Positions 26,119-34,108 of a stretch of DNA of 64,000 nt are shown here, piece after piece. Position 1 is the first letter of the stretch; each line of letters opens with the position of its first letter. A model generated the notes under the pieces. The model was not told the origin of the DNA. It did not search any database and saw nothing but the letters and a program-made list of their open reading frames with translations. The DNA lies in the NCBI RefSeq assembly GCF_007833215.1, contig NZ_CP042239.1, forward strand, positions 2,788,001 through 2,852,000, written 5' to 3'. Made by a program: the position numbers and the translations under genes. The DNA is from Sphingomonas suaedae (GTDB taxonomy: Bacteria > Pseudomonadota > Alphaproteobacteria > Sphingomonadales > Sphingomonadaceae).

Positions 26119-26712
26119 TTATTTTCGTGCCGAGCGCGCCCGCACCAGCGCGGGCACAGCACGCATGCGGGCGGTATGATAGCGGCGGATAGCCTGTCGC
26201 TGACCAGTCGCTTGGACCAGCACATCCTCAAGCTCGCCTAATATGGGCTCAAGGACCGAGGCCTCAAGGCGGCGATACGGATGCAACCGATCTCCGGTGC
26301 TATGGATCGCTGCCCGCAGTTCCACATTGGGCGTGGCTGCAGCGAGGAGGGCGAAGCAGGCCGAGGTCACGTCGGCCTGTGATTCACCTGTGAGTGCTTC
26401 TTCCATCTGCTCTGTATTTGGCAGAATGCGTGTCGTCTGGGCTGCCATGATGATCAGCGCGGAATGCCATTCGTAGAGATCGCGAAGGTCGCCTTCGCTC
26501 AGTCGCGGCACGTGGAACCCGTCACCGCTGCTGGCCTCGACGAGCCGCTCACCAACAAGCCGGTTCAGCGCATCGCGAACCGGCGTCATGCTGACCCCGA
26601 CATCATCGGCGATCCGATTGGCCTCAAGGCGGAGACCGGGTGGGTAGGCGCCGTCGCGCAACAGCGCCTTGAGCGCTCCGTAGCTTCGTTCCATCGCCTG
26701 CAGCGGACTCAT
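26119..26712 (-). CDS. GntR family transcriptional regulator
   Basis: The 197-aa product has an N-terminal winged helix-turn-helix (GALKALLRDGAYPPGLRLEA; NRIADDVGVSMTPVRDALNRL) and a helical C-terminal domain of the FadR/FCD general type, although short. The ATG at 26712 has a perfect AGGAGG and begins one base after the PhyH stop, so it is in an operon with the PhyH and AHL synthase genes. It precedes the lasso precursor by 84 bp and probably controls the locus. The effector is unknown. Confidence 0.88.
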   Translation of the reverse strand: MSPLQAMERSYGALKALLRDGAYPPGLRLEANRIADDVGVSMTPVRDALNRLVGERLVEASSGDGFHVPRLSEGDLRDLYEWHSALIIMAAQTTRILPNTEQMEEALTGESQADVTSACFALLAAATPNVELRAAIHSTGDRLHPYRRLEASVLEPILGELEDVLVQATGQRQAIRRYHTARMRAVPALVRARSARK

Positions 26713-26713
26713 G

Positions 26714-27592
26714 TCACACCTCCTGGTCGCTGCGATGCTGCGCAACTGCTTCGCGCTGATCCGGCGAGAGCGCGTCGATCGCGCCGATATGCTCGGGCAC
26801 TTTGTCCTGGAGCAGTACCGACGGGCAGACGCCCTCGTAGTTGCCCAGGTTGGGCCGGTGCTGGCGATAGCCGACCAGGGCCGCGAGCTCCGGATCAAAG
26901 GTCCGGGCAATCTCGGGTGGATAGGCCAGCCATTGATTTTCATAGGGTTTGAGCCAGCCAAGGCAGTAGCTGACGAGGATGGCCTCGCGCACAGTAGAGC
27001 TTCGATTGGTACCGGCGCCGTGAAGCGTCGAGCCGAGGAACAGGATCGCATCACCGGGGTCGCATACCACGATGACCGGGGTGCCGGTCACCTCCTCCCT
27101 CAGAGCCTCCGCGCCGTGGCTTGCAGGATAGATGATCGTCGCGCCATTCTCCTCGGTGAAGGCGGTGAGCGGCCACATCACATTGACTAGATATTCGACC
27201 TCCCCCTTCACCCCCTGCCACATGTCCTGGTCGCGGTGCGGAAACTGAACAGGCGCGCCGGGATGAATCGCGATCGCCTGGGCAAGATTGAGCTGAACCG
27301 TGTCGCACCATGGTTCGAGAACCTGCTCGACGGTCGCCACAATCTCGGGGCACCGGACCAGCATTTCGGCATGCGGCGATCGCTTGAGTAAGCTTCCGAA
27401 GCGCTTGGTATGTGCGCCGTAAAAGTCGCCGGTGCAGAAGGGCGTCGCATCGAACCTGCGCCGAAGGTCAGCCGCCAACTCTTCCATCATCTCGGCGGGG
27501 ATGAGTTGGCGCATGACGCACCAGCCCTGCTTCATCAGCTGGGCCATTACCTCATCGCTTGCGGTCGGTTGCTGAGCGGCATTCGTGTTCAT
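26714..27592 (-). CDS. PhyH-family Fe(II)/2-oxoglutarate dioxygenase
   Basis: The 292-aa product has the iron-binding facial triad His119-x-Asp121 (FPHRDQDMW) and His191 (LHGAGTN), plus a 2-oxoglutarate-binding Arg near residue 202. Phytanoyl-CoA dioxygenase-like enzymes hydroxylate lipids, amino acids or natural products. The gene sits between the AHL synthase (9-bp gap upstream) and GntR (1-bp gap downstream) in a run ending with the lasso genes. Candidate substrates are the lasso precursor or product, the acyl chain of the signal, or a free metabolite; the sequence cannot decide. Confidence 0.85.
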   Translation of the reverse strand: MNTNAAQQPTASDEVMAQLMKQGWCVMRQLIPAEMMEELAADLRRRFDATPFCTGDFYGAHTKRFGSLLKRSPHAEMLVRCPEIVATVEQVLEPWCDTVQLNLAQAIAIHPGAPVQFPHRDQDMWQGVKGEVEYLVNVMWPLTAFTEENGATIIYPASHGAEALREEVTGTPVIVVCDPGDAILFLGSTLHGAGTNRSSTVREAILVSYCLGWLKPYENQWLAYPPEIARTFDPELAALVGYRQHRPNLGNYEGVCPSVLLQDKVPEHIGAIDALSPDQREAVAQHRSDQEV

Positions 27593-27601
27593 TTCGGTCT
27601 C

Positions 27602-28213
27602 CTACGCGAATGTGGTGTCGGCAGGCTGCGACGGTGTGGGTGACCACATTCCCGTCTGCTCGAGCCGCGACGGTGTCTCTGCGGTGATGTGGATTTGAAG
27701 GGCGGCCAGTTCCTTGCTCTCGGGCAGGAACTGACCGAGCGGGCCGGCGTCCCAGCCGAACTTCAGGATTTGGGCCAGCCAGGCCGAGTCGGCGACGCCG
27801 GTGTAGGTGCGAATGCCATTGACCAGTCCGTGCACGACCAACGCCGTCACCAGGCGGTTGCGGGCGTCGCGCCGGCGGGACGCGGAGAGGGCCCGGTCCA
27901 GGCAAAACCGCGTGATTTCGAACGTGTCGGGCCCGCGCGGGACGGGACCCGCGCAAAGAGCCGGGAAGAGGGAGCCGAGAATGTGCGGGCGGCAGGTCGG
28001 CAACAGGCGAGCGGAGGCGAGGTGGCCGCGCTCCCCATCCGTTACGATCAGGTAGCGGGCATGCTCGTCGTCGAACTGATCGATCTCGAAGCGGCCGTCG
28101 AGTACCGGGACATCCCAGCCGAGCAAGTCCACGAACACGGCTTTTCGCGCGGCGAACATACCGCGCATGGCCTCCATGCAGCCTGTTTCGGTGGTATCGA
28201 CGAGCGAGATCAA
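27602..28213 (-). CDS. LuxI-type acyl-homoserine-lactone synthase
   Basis: The 203-aa product keeps the residues conserved across LuxI enzymes: Arg23, Phe27, Trp33 (LGW), Asp45, Asp48 (EIDQFDD), Arg69 (SARLLPT), Phe83, Glu99 and Arg102 (FEITRF). It should make an N-acyl-homoserine lactone from S-adenosylmethionine and an acyl carrier. The start is a TTG at 28213 with a strong GGAGG six bases upstream. No LuxR-type receptor gene is present in the window. It heads the minus-strand run that ends with the lasso genes. Confidence 0.85.
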   Translation of the reverse strand: MISLVDTTETGCMEAMRGMFAARKAVFVDLLGWDVPVLDGRFEIDQFDDEHARYLIVTDGERGHLASARLLPTCRPHILGSLFPALCAGPVPRGPDTFEITRFCLDRALSASRRRDARNRLVTALVVHGLVNGIRTYTGVADSAWLAQILKFGWDAGPLGQFLPESKELAALQIHITAETPSRLEQTGMWSPTPSQPADTTFA

Positions 28214-28267
28214 AAGTGCCTCCTGCTATCCGGGAGGCCCAAACATCGTCAGTCTGCGCGGCGCGCG

Positions 28268-28315
28268 ATATTACAAGAAATGGGGGTGCCTGGCGTTTAG
28301 CTAGGTGCGTAATAT
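28268..28315. promoter_or_regulatory. Nested inverted repeats upstream of the AHL synthase operon
   Basis: Outer arms ATATTAC (28268-28274) and GTAATAT (28309-28315) are a perfect 7-bp inverted repeat. Between them, CCTGGC and GCTAGG (28289-28305) form an imperfect inner repeat reminiscent of, but not matching, a lux box. The region separates the AHL synthase from the divergent gene at 28386 and is a plausible shared control region. Confidence 0.4.
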
Positions 28316-28385
28316 TCGGATATGATTTGACTGTTCGCGCCGGAGCACGGCGGATGAACATACGAACTGGGGGAGATGAAAATCG

Positions 28386-28763
28386 ATGGCGCGCAGCAAG
28401 ATCGAACCCCGGCTCCGAGCCGAGTTCAAGGAAATTGCCCGGTCGATCATTGCGCGGGATCGTCAGGCGAAGAAGCTTTGGCGCTCACAAAACACGATCG
28501 GGGATATCGAGAGGGCGCTCGTCGACGCATTCGTCTTCGGGCAGCAGTTGGGAGATGCCCCCTATTCCGCGCCGAAACCTCAGCATGCGGGGATCGATTG
28601 GGAAGAGGTACCGCCCCGCGGGCGTGAGGTGCTGGCCAGCCTTACATACCGCAGCGATCAATATGAGGTGACCAACGCAATCGGGTTGCGGCGCGTGCCA
28701 GGCGGCGAGAAGGCGCGCTGGGGATCGCAATATGAAAACGGATACGCAAGTGGCGCGGGATGA
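28386..28763 (+). CDS. Conserved-looking hypothetical protein (125 aa)
   Basis: The product is a soluble, basic, mostly helical protein (EPRLRAEFKEIARSIIARDR; TIGDIERALVDAFVFGQQLG) with no signal peptide or membrane segment. A purine-rich GGGGGAGATG precedes it. Its stop overlaps the start of the GH43-like gene (ATGA), so the two are cotranslated, and it is divergent from the AHL synthase. I do not recognise a family. Confidence 0.65.
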   Translation: MARSKIEPRLRAEFKEIARSIIARDRQAKKLWRSQNTIGDIERALVDAFVFGQQLGDAPYSAPKPQHAGIDWEEVPPRGREVLASLTYRSDQYEVTNAIGLRRVPGGEKARWGSQYENGYASGAG

Positions 28764-30595
28764 AATTGCTCGGCTCGATCGTAAGCGTCTTCATCGCCGC
28801 GCCGCTGTCGGCCCAACAGAGGCCGGTCGATGACATCTTCCTCGATCATCCATCGATGGATCGCAATTCCACGGTTCAGCCGTCAAAAAGCGCCGAAGCC
28901 GTTGCACCCGTTTTTCGGGAACGCGCAATTCTCGATGCTTCGATCGCACGCAGTGACAACGGCGTCTGGTTCCTGACCGGAGTACCACAGCGCGATGGGC
29001 CGAAAGACGGCGTGCGAATGTGGACTTCATCAGATGGCAAAACGTGGAGCGCGCTGGGCGCTGTCCATGCGACCGGACGCCGACTTGGCGCGCCGGAGGT
29101 GCGCGTTCGGGGACAAAGTCTCTATTTGAGCTTCCAGGATCAGGACGGCTGCGCACGAATTGCGATCGGATCGGTGGCCGCTCCCCGCGGGCCGTATCGT
29201 GAAAGCCCGTGTCTGGTTGAAAACGCTGAGCATCCTTCGATTTTCATAGATGATGATGGCGCCGGATATTTGCTTTGGGCAGGCGGCAGTATCGCTCGGC
29301 TGAAGGGCAATCTCGACGCGCTCGCCGAACAGCCTCGATTTCTGAAGCCGGACGCCTCATTCTTCCGGAGCCCGATACCTGAGGGTCAAGACTGGCCAGT
29401 TCGCACGCGGATTGGCGAGAAGGGGGCGACGATGATCAAGCGAGGCGACCGCTACGTGGTCGCGGCTAGCGAGATCACAGGTCGTATGCGCTCACCAACT
29501 GAAGACGCGTTCATGGCGACGGGACCGACCCCTTACGGACCATTTACGCGCCGTTTCCTGGCGGTGCCGCACGCCGGGCGCACGTCCTTACTAAAGGATG
29601 CTGGCGGTGCGCTGCTCGCCACCTACAATCCCCAATGTGCCGATCGCTTCGCCGTCTTCTGCGAGCAGGTGGGCCTTGTCAGACTGGAACGGTTTGCGGA
29701 CGGCCGGTTGCGACCGGACAATTCAACATTGACGGCACGCGGTGCCGCGGCGCGCCTTCAACCCGTCCAGCCCGCGATAACCATCCGCGATCCGTCCGTC
29801 GCGCCGGGGCCGGACGGCACCTACTATCTGGTCGGCACGACGGGAAAGAACCGGGAAGAGGCGGGCGAACTCGCCTTGTGGACATCCGGCAATCTTCGCG
29901 ATTGGCGGGAGACCCGGCTAACCTTCGATCGTGCCGGTCTTGGTCACACCTTCGGCAACACGGTGGCGCTGTGGGCGCCTGAAATCCAGTGGGTCGCCAA
30001 GGACAAGACGTTCTACCTCGTACTCTCGATGATGGAACGCGATGTTGGCGGCAAGACGTGGCTGTACCGCAGCGTCTCCGGTAAAGCCGCGGGACCATAT
30101 CGGAACGTCGCGTCGACGTACCTCGTGCAGGGGATTGACGGGTTCCTCTTCGAAGATGGCGACGGTCTGTACTTGCTCTGGGGCGGGGGCAATCTCGCCA
30201 AGCTGAATGCCCGGCGCGATGGCTTCGAACGTCCCCCAATCAAGCTTGTCGACACCGATGGCGAAGCGATCGGCTATGAAGGCAATGCGCTGGTGCGGAT
30301 AAACGATCGATACTTCATCACGGGCGCCGAATGGAACGGGCCGCTTCGCACCCACGGCACATACGACATGATGTTCGGTTCAGCCCGATCGATCTGGGGT
30401 CCTTACAGCAAACGCCAATTGGGCGTGCCCCATGCGGGCCACGGCACCATTTTCAAGGATGGTGCCGGCCAATGGTGGACCACCATGTTCGGCAACGATG
30501 TCACCGCGCCGTTCCGCAAGCAGTTCGGCTTGGCCCCAGTTCGAATCGATCTCGATGGCGGGCTGACCCTGGACGATCGGCAGCCTGCGCGGTGA
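28760..30595 (+). CDS. Secreted double-domain GH43-like glycosidase
   Basis: The 611-aa product has a short signal peptide (LLGSIVSVFIAAPLSAQ). Two tandem five-bladed beta-propeller domains follow: residues ~45-330 (ILDASIARSDNGVWFLTG) and ~335-600 (ITIRDPSVAPGPDGTYYLVGTT), each with an alternating blade pattern such as GPYRESPCLVENAEHPSIF and GPYRNVASTYLVQGIDGFLF. The second domain keeps the GH43-type early Asp (RDPSV) and looks more likely to be active. GH43 enzymes act on arabinan, xylan or related polymers; specificity is unknown. Confidence 0.8.
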   Translation: MKLLGSIVSVFIAAPLSAQQRPVDDIFLDHPSMDRNSTVQPSKSAEAVAPVFRERAILDASIARSDNGVWFLTGVPQRDGPKDGVRMWTSSDGKTWSALGAVHATGRRLGAPEVRVRGQSLYLSFQDQDGCARIAIGSVAAPRGPYRESPCLVENAEHPSIFIDDDGAGYLLWAGGSIARLKGNLDALAEQPRFLKPDASFFRSPIPEGQDWPVRTRIGEKGATMIKRGDRYVVAASEITGRMRSPTEDAFMATGPTPYGPFTRRFLAVPHAGRTSLLKDAGGALLATYNPQCADRFAVFCEQVGLVRLERFADGRLRPDNSTLTARGAAARLQPVQPAITIRDPSVAPGPDGTYYLVGTTGKNREEAGELALWTSGNLRDWRETRLTFDRAGLGHTFGNTVALWAPEIQWVAKDKTFYLVLSMMERDVGGKTWLYRSVSGKAAGPYRNVASTYLVQGIDGFLFEDGDGLYLLWGGGNLAKLNARRDGFERPPIKLVDTDGEAIGYEGNALVRINDRYFITGAEWNGPLRTHGTYDMMFGSARSIWGPYSKRQLGVPHAGHGTIFKDGAGQWWTTMFGNDVTAPFRKQFGLAPVRIDLDGGLTLDDRQPAR

Positions 30596-30658
30596 TTTTC
30601 GAGCGTAGGAATCGCGCGCTTGTATCGCTTCGCCGGCTTGCCTGGATCGGCATTGCCG

Positions 30659-30689
30659 TAGGGGCCGTCACCCTCAAGCGCGACCCCTA
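30659..30689. terminator. Bidirectional hairpin between convergent genes
   Basis: TAGGGGCCG pairs with CGACCCCTA (one mismatch) around a 13-nt loop, between the GH43-like stop (30595) and the oxidoreductase stop (30695). Confidence 0.45.
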
Positions 30690-30694
30690 GCAGA

Positions 30695-31963
30695 TCAGGT
30701 ACGCGGCATGGTGAGGTCGCGCGGCCAGTCGATCGCGCGACGCTCGTCCATTGCCTGCTCGCCGAGCAACGAGGCGATGGAAGCGTGAAACGCTTCCCGC
30801 AACGCGCCGCGCAACGGCTTGTTGGCCCGCACAGATGCTGCGAACGCCTCGAACTGCAGCGTCGTCTCATCATAGTCGCTCCAGCCGAGCGACTCGCCGG
30901 GTGTCACGATCGGCAATTCGGGGAACCAGGTCCGCCCACCAATCGGCACGGGGCGTTTCCTACCCTTCGCGACATCGTCCTCAAGCTTGCGCAGCGCGGC
31001 GACGGGGGGCGGCGCGTTCTCGAAATATATGCGACCCAATTCGGGTTCGATCGTACCCTTCGACCCCTGGATCTGCTCCTCGCAGCCGTAGCGGCGGTTG
31101 TTGAGCAGCGAGGTATAGATCAACTTCCGCCCGCCGGCATATTCGTAGATCAGCGCGACGTGATCATAGACGGTGCGCCCGTCTTTCCAGAAGCAGATGC
31201 TGCCCGACCCCATCACCCGTTCCGGCACATCATCGAGGACCCAATTCGCGATCTGAATCTGGTGTGTGCCGAGCTCGGTCATCAGGCCGCCCGAAAACTC
31301 CCGGTAAAGTCGCCAGTTCGTCCGCTGTTCCAGCGCAGAGCCGACGGGGACGGGCTTGCGCCAATTGGTTTGGCGATGCCAGCTGGCACGGATCTGCGTG
31401 ACCGTCCCGATCTCGCCTGCCCGCACGCGCTTAATCGCTTTGAGATAAGTGGGGTTGAATAGCCGCTGGTGACCGATCTGCAATAGCTTGCCCGCGGTGT
31501 CCGCGCGGGCCACCATCGCCCGGCAATCGGCGACTGTCCGCGCCATCGCCTTTTCACACCAGACGTGCAGGCCGGCGTCCAGCGCGTCGAATGTCTGCGG
31601 TGCGTGGACGTGAAGCGGGGTCGCGATAACCACGGCGTCAAGCCCGCCGGCATCGATCATGGCGCGGTGATCGGCAAAGCCCGGCGCCGGCTGCGGCATG
31701 AGCTTCTGCGCCTGCGCAAGATGCGGTGCCTGATCGTCGCAAAGTGCGACGATGCGGCAGCCCCGCGCCTTGAGCAGATTCTGCAGCAGCGTGCGACCGC
31801 GGCTGCCCGTGCCGATGATGCCGATGCGCACATCACCCCCGCCGGCATCGATATTCGCAGCCTGTGCGGCCCAAGGTGCGACGGCGCCAAGGCCGCCAAG
31901 CGCCGCGACGCCGCCGAGCCGTTCAAGAAACCGGCGGCGAGAGAGGTCGAGCGAGTCGCGCAT
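30695..31963 (-). CDS. Tat-exported GFO/IDH/MocA oxidoreductase
   Basis: The 422-aa product has a twin-arginine signal (RRRFLERLGGVAALGG) and an N-terminal Rossmann motif (GIIGTGSRGRTL). The catalytic block reads WCEKAMA, in place of the usual EKP. A C-terminal alpha/beta domain follows (LGTHQIQIANWVL). These enzymes oxidise or reduce sugars with tightly bound NAD(P). The start ATG at 31963 has an AGGAGG. It is the last gene of a four-gene operon, and its start lies inside the 3' end of the ApbE gene (41-bp overlap). Confidence 0.88.
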   Translation of the reverse strand: MRDSLDLSRRRFLERLGGVAALGGLGAVAPWAAQAANIDAGGGDVRIGIIGTGSRGRTLLQNLLKARGCRIVALCDDQAPHLAQAQKLMPQPAPGFADHRAMIDAGGLDAVVIATPLHVHAPQTFDALDAGLHVWCEKAMARTVADCRAMVARADTAGKLLQIGHQRLFNPTYLKAIKRVRAGEIGTVTQIRASWHRQTNWRKPVPVGSALEQRTNWRLYREFSGGLMTELGTHQIQIANWVLDDVPERVMGSGSICFWKDGRTVYDHVALIYEYAGGRKLIYTSLLNNRRYGCEEQIQGSKGTIEPELGRIYFENAPPPVAALRKLEDDVAKGRKRPVPIGGRTWFPELPIVTPGESLGWSDYDETTLQFEAFAASVRANKPLRGALREAFHASIASLLGEQAMDERRAIDWPRDLTMPRT

Positions 31964-32828
31964 GGATAGTGCCTCCTGCCGCAGCACCGGTTGGCACGCG
32001 GGGAATCCGAGGAAAGTCGAAGCGGCGCAGGGATTCGCAGCCACCGCTGGAGAGGAGCCGGTCGCGCTGCGCCGCATCGCCTGCGAGCATGGCCGTGCTG
32101 AACGCCTCTGCCGTGGCGCCGGATGCATCGACGGCGACCGTCGTTGCAGGGGTCCGCACCGCCGCGCCATCGGCGGGGGAGAATGTATCGCCATTGGCCG
32201 CCCCAAGTGTCGACGAGATCGACACGCATCGCTGCACCAGGCCGAGCGTCACCAATGCGGTATCAGCTTTTGCCGGATGCGGCACCGCCAGCGGCCATGC
32301 GCCGCCCAGGGGATGTTCCCCATGCGCCAGGATCGAGCTTTCGCCGAGCGAAAGCAGCGCCGAGGAAACCCCGGCGTTGCATAAGACAGGCATGCAGGCG
32401 TCGAGGGCGATCCCCTTGCCCACCCCGCCGAAATCCAGCCCGGTTGGACTGGGCGAGCGGACGCGTCGGTTCACGGCGTCGATCTCGAGATCCGCCCAGC
32501 GCGCGTCGCCCATGCCCATTGTCGGGTCGAACAGGCCGTGGGTGGTGCGGTGCAGCGCATCGCACAGCAATAGTGCTTGCCATAGGATCTGATCGTCGAC
32601 GGTCGCTTCTTTGCCCGCGCGGAGAAGCTGGTTGAGCAGGCTCGTCGGCGAGATGCGGTGAACGGTCAGCGCATCGTCCACCGTTTCAACCGCGGTGCGC
32701 AGATCGGCGGCGATCTTAGCTGCCGCCGGTGCGCCGAAGAGGTGGCATTCAATGCGCGTGCCCATCGCGACGAAGCGCTCGGCAAAGGTCGCGGGCGGCA
32801 AGGGTCGCATCAGGCGGTCAAGGCCCAT
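31923..32828 (-). CDS. apbE: ApbE-like FAD:protein FMN transferase
   Basis: The 301-aa product has the ApbE signatures LDFGGVGKGIALDA and ATAEAFSTAML, and an N-terminal FVAMGTRIECHLFG strand. ApbE attaches FMN covalently to a Thr/Ser of target flavoproteins. No signal peptide is obvious, although family members are often exported. The ATG at 32828 overlaps the upstream oxidoreductase gene by 19 bp, so it is firmly within the operon. No obvious flavinylation target was found in the adjacent genes. Confidence 0.82.
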   Translation of the reverse strand: MGLDRLMRPLPPATFAERFVAMGTRIECHLFGAPAAAKIAADLRTAVETVDDALTVHRISPTSLLNQLLRAGKEATVDDQILWQALLLCDALHRTTHGLFDPTMGMGDARWADLEIDAVNRRVRSPSPTGLDFGGVGKGIALDACMPVLCNAGVSSALLSLGESSILAHGEHPLGGAWPLAVPHPAKADTALVTLGLVQRCVSISSTLGAANGDTFSPADGAAVRTPATTVAVDASGATAEAFSTAMLAGDAAQRDRLLSSGGCESLRRFDFPRIPRVPTGAAAGGTIHARLARPLSPPVS

Positions 32829-34108
32829 CCAGGCTCATAGTCGATCGCCCAGAGCTTCATCGCGGCGGCATCCAGCGGTCGCCCCGTCGCCGGGTCGACC
32901 CGCAGCGTCTTGCCGGTGCGATATGCCATATTGCCAAGGTGGCAGAGCGTGGTGCTGATGTGCCCGTCCAGCACGGGCGACGCCTGGCCCGCGGCGGTCC
33001 CGCGCACTGTGTCGGCGAAATTGGCGAAGTGCCGCAGATCGAGGTCGCCGGCGCCGACCGTGTTCGTGGTCGCGCTTTTGGCGGCCGCCACTGCACGCCC
33101 GGTTGACTTGCCGTCCAGCCCGAAGAGTTCATAGCCGTTGCGATCAACGATCGCTGTCCCCCTAGTGCCATAGACCAGCACCCCGCGATCACGGCCGTAG
33201 CGGCGCTGCGCGTTGCAGCTGTGCCCGTCCCAGCGGATCATGCGGCCATCGCCATAGGCTAGTTCGAGTGCGAGCGTGTCGTACATCTCCCAATCGTCGC
33301 CGCGATGAAATCGGCGCGACCCGCGCGCAGTCACCTGCTCGGGATAGACCACGTCCATGATCCAGCGGGCGATGTCGAGTTCATGCAGCGCGTTGTTGGT
33401 GATCTCGCCGGTACCGTACTGCCAGAACCAGTGCCAGTTATAATGGACGAGATTGGTACGATATCGCCCGCGGGGAAGCGGTCCCTGCCACAGATCCCAG
33501 TCGAGATGCGCGGGCGGCGAGGCGTAACTGCCCTTGCCGATCGTGCCGCGGTTGTTCGCGTACCAGGTATCGGCCTGATAGACGTCACCAAGCGCGCCCT
33601 GGCGGATCAGCGCGACCAGTGCCTGCGTCTCCTGGCTTGAACGCTGCTGGTTGCCCATCTGCACGACGCGGTTGGCGCGGCGCTGCGCAGCGATCAGCGC
33701 CTCGCCCTCTGCGGGGGCTAGGCCCAGCGGCTTTTCGACATAGACGTGCTTGCCGGCGGCCAGGGCGTCGATCGAGGCTTTGACGTGCCAGTGGTCCGGC
33801 GTGGTGACCACCAGCGCGTCGATGTCCTGGCGATCGAGCGCGCGGCGATAATCGCGGTCCAGCCGGGGCACCTGGCTCTGCGTTTCACCTGCACGTTTCG
33901 CGAGCACAATCTGGTCGACGTCGATCAGCGCGGCCAACTCATTGTTAGGCGTACCAGCAACCGCCTTCATCAACGCCGTGCCGCGCCCGTTGAGCCCCAT
34001 GACCGCCACGCGCAGACGGTCATTGGCGCCGAGAATGCGTGCATAGCTGGCCGCGGGAACCGACAGCGCGGCAATTCCTCCACCAAGCAGGGTGCGACGC
34101 CCGATCAT
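32810..34108 (-). CDS. Tat-exported GFO/IDH/MocA oxidoreductase
   Basis: The 432-aa product begins MIGRRTLLGGGIAALSVPAASYA, a twin-arginine signal, then a Rossmann motif (VAVMGLNGRGTAL) and the catalytic VYVEKPLGL. The C-terminal domain has NALHELDIARWIMDVVYPEQV. It is only distantly similar to the second oxidoreductase of the operon. The start overlaps the DUF1080 stop (ATGA). Periplasmic sugar dehydrogenation or reduction is the likely role. Confidence 0.88.
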   Translation of the reverse strand: MIGRRTLLGGGIAALSVPAASYARILGANDRLRVAVMGLNGRGTALMKAVAGTPNNELAALIDVDQIVLAKRAGETQSQVPRLDRDYRRALDRQDIDALVVTTPDHWHVKASIDALAAGKHVYVEKPLGLAPAEGEALIAAQRRANRVVQMGNQQRSSQETQALVALIRQGALGDVYQADTWYANNRGTIGKGSYASPPAHLDWDLWQGPLPRGRYRTNLVHYNWHWFWQYGTGEITNNALHELDIARWIMDVVYPEQVTARGSRRFHRGDDWEMYDTLALELAYGDGRMIRWDGHSCNAQRRYGRDRGVLVYGTRGTAIVDRNGYELFGLDGKSTGRAVAAAKSATTNTVGAGDLDLRHFANFADTVRGTAAGQASPVLDGHISTTLCHLGNMAYRTGKTLRVDPATGRPLDAAAMKLWAIDYEPGWALTA

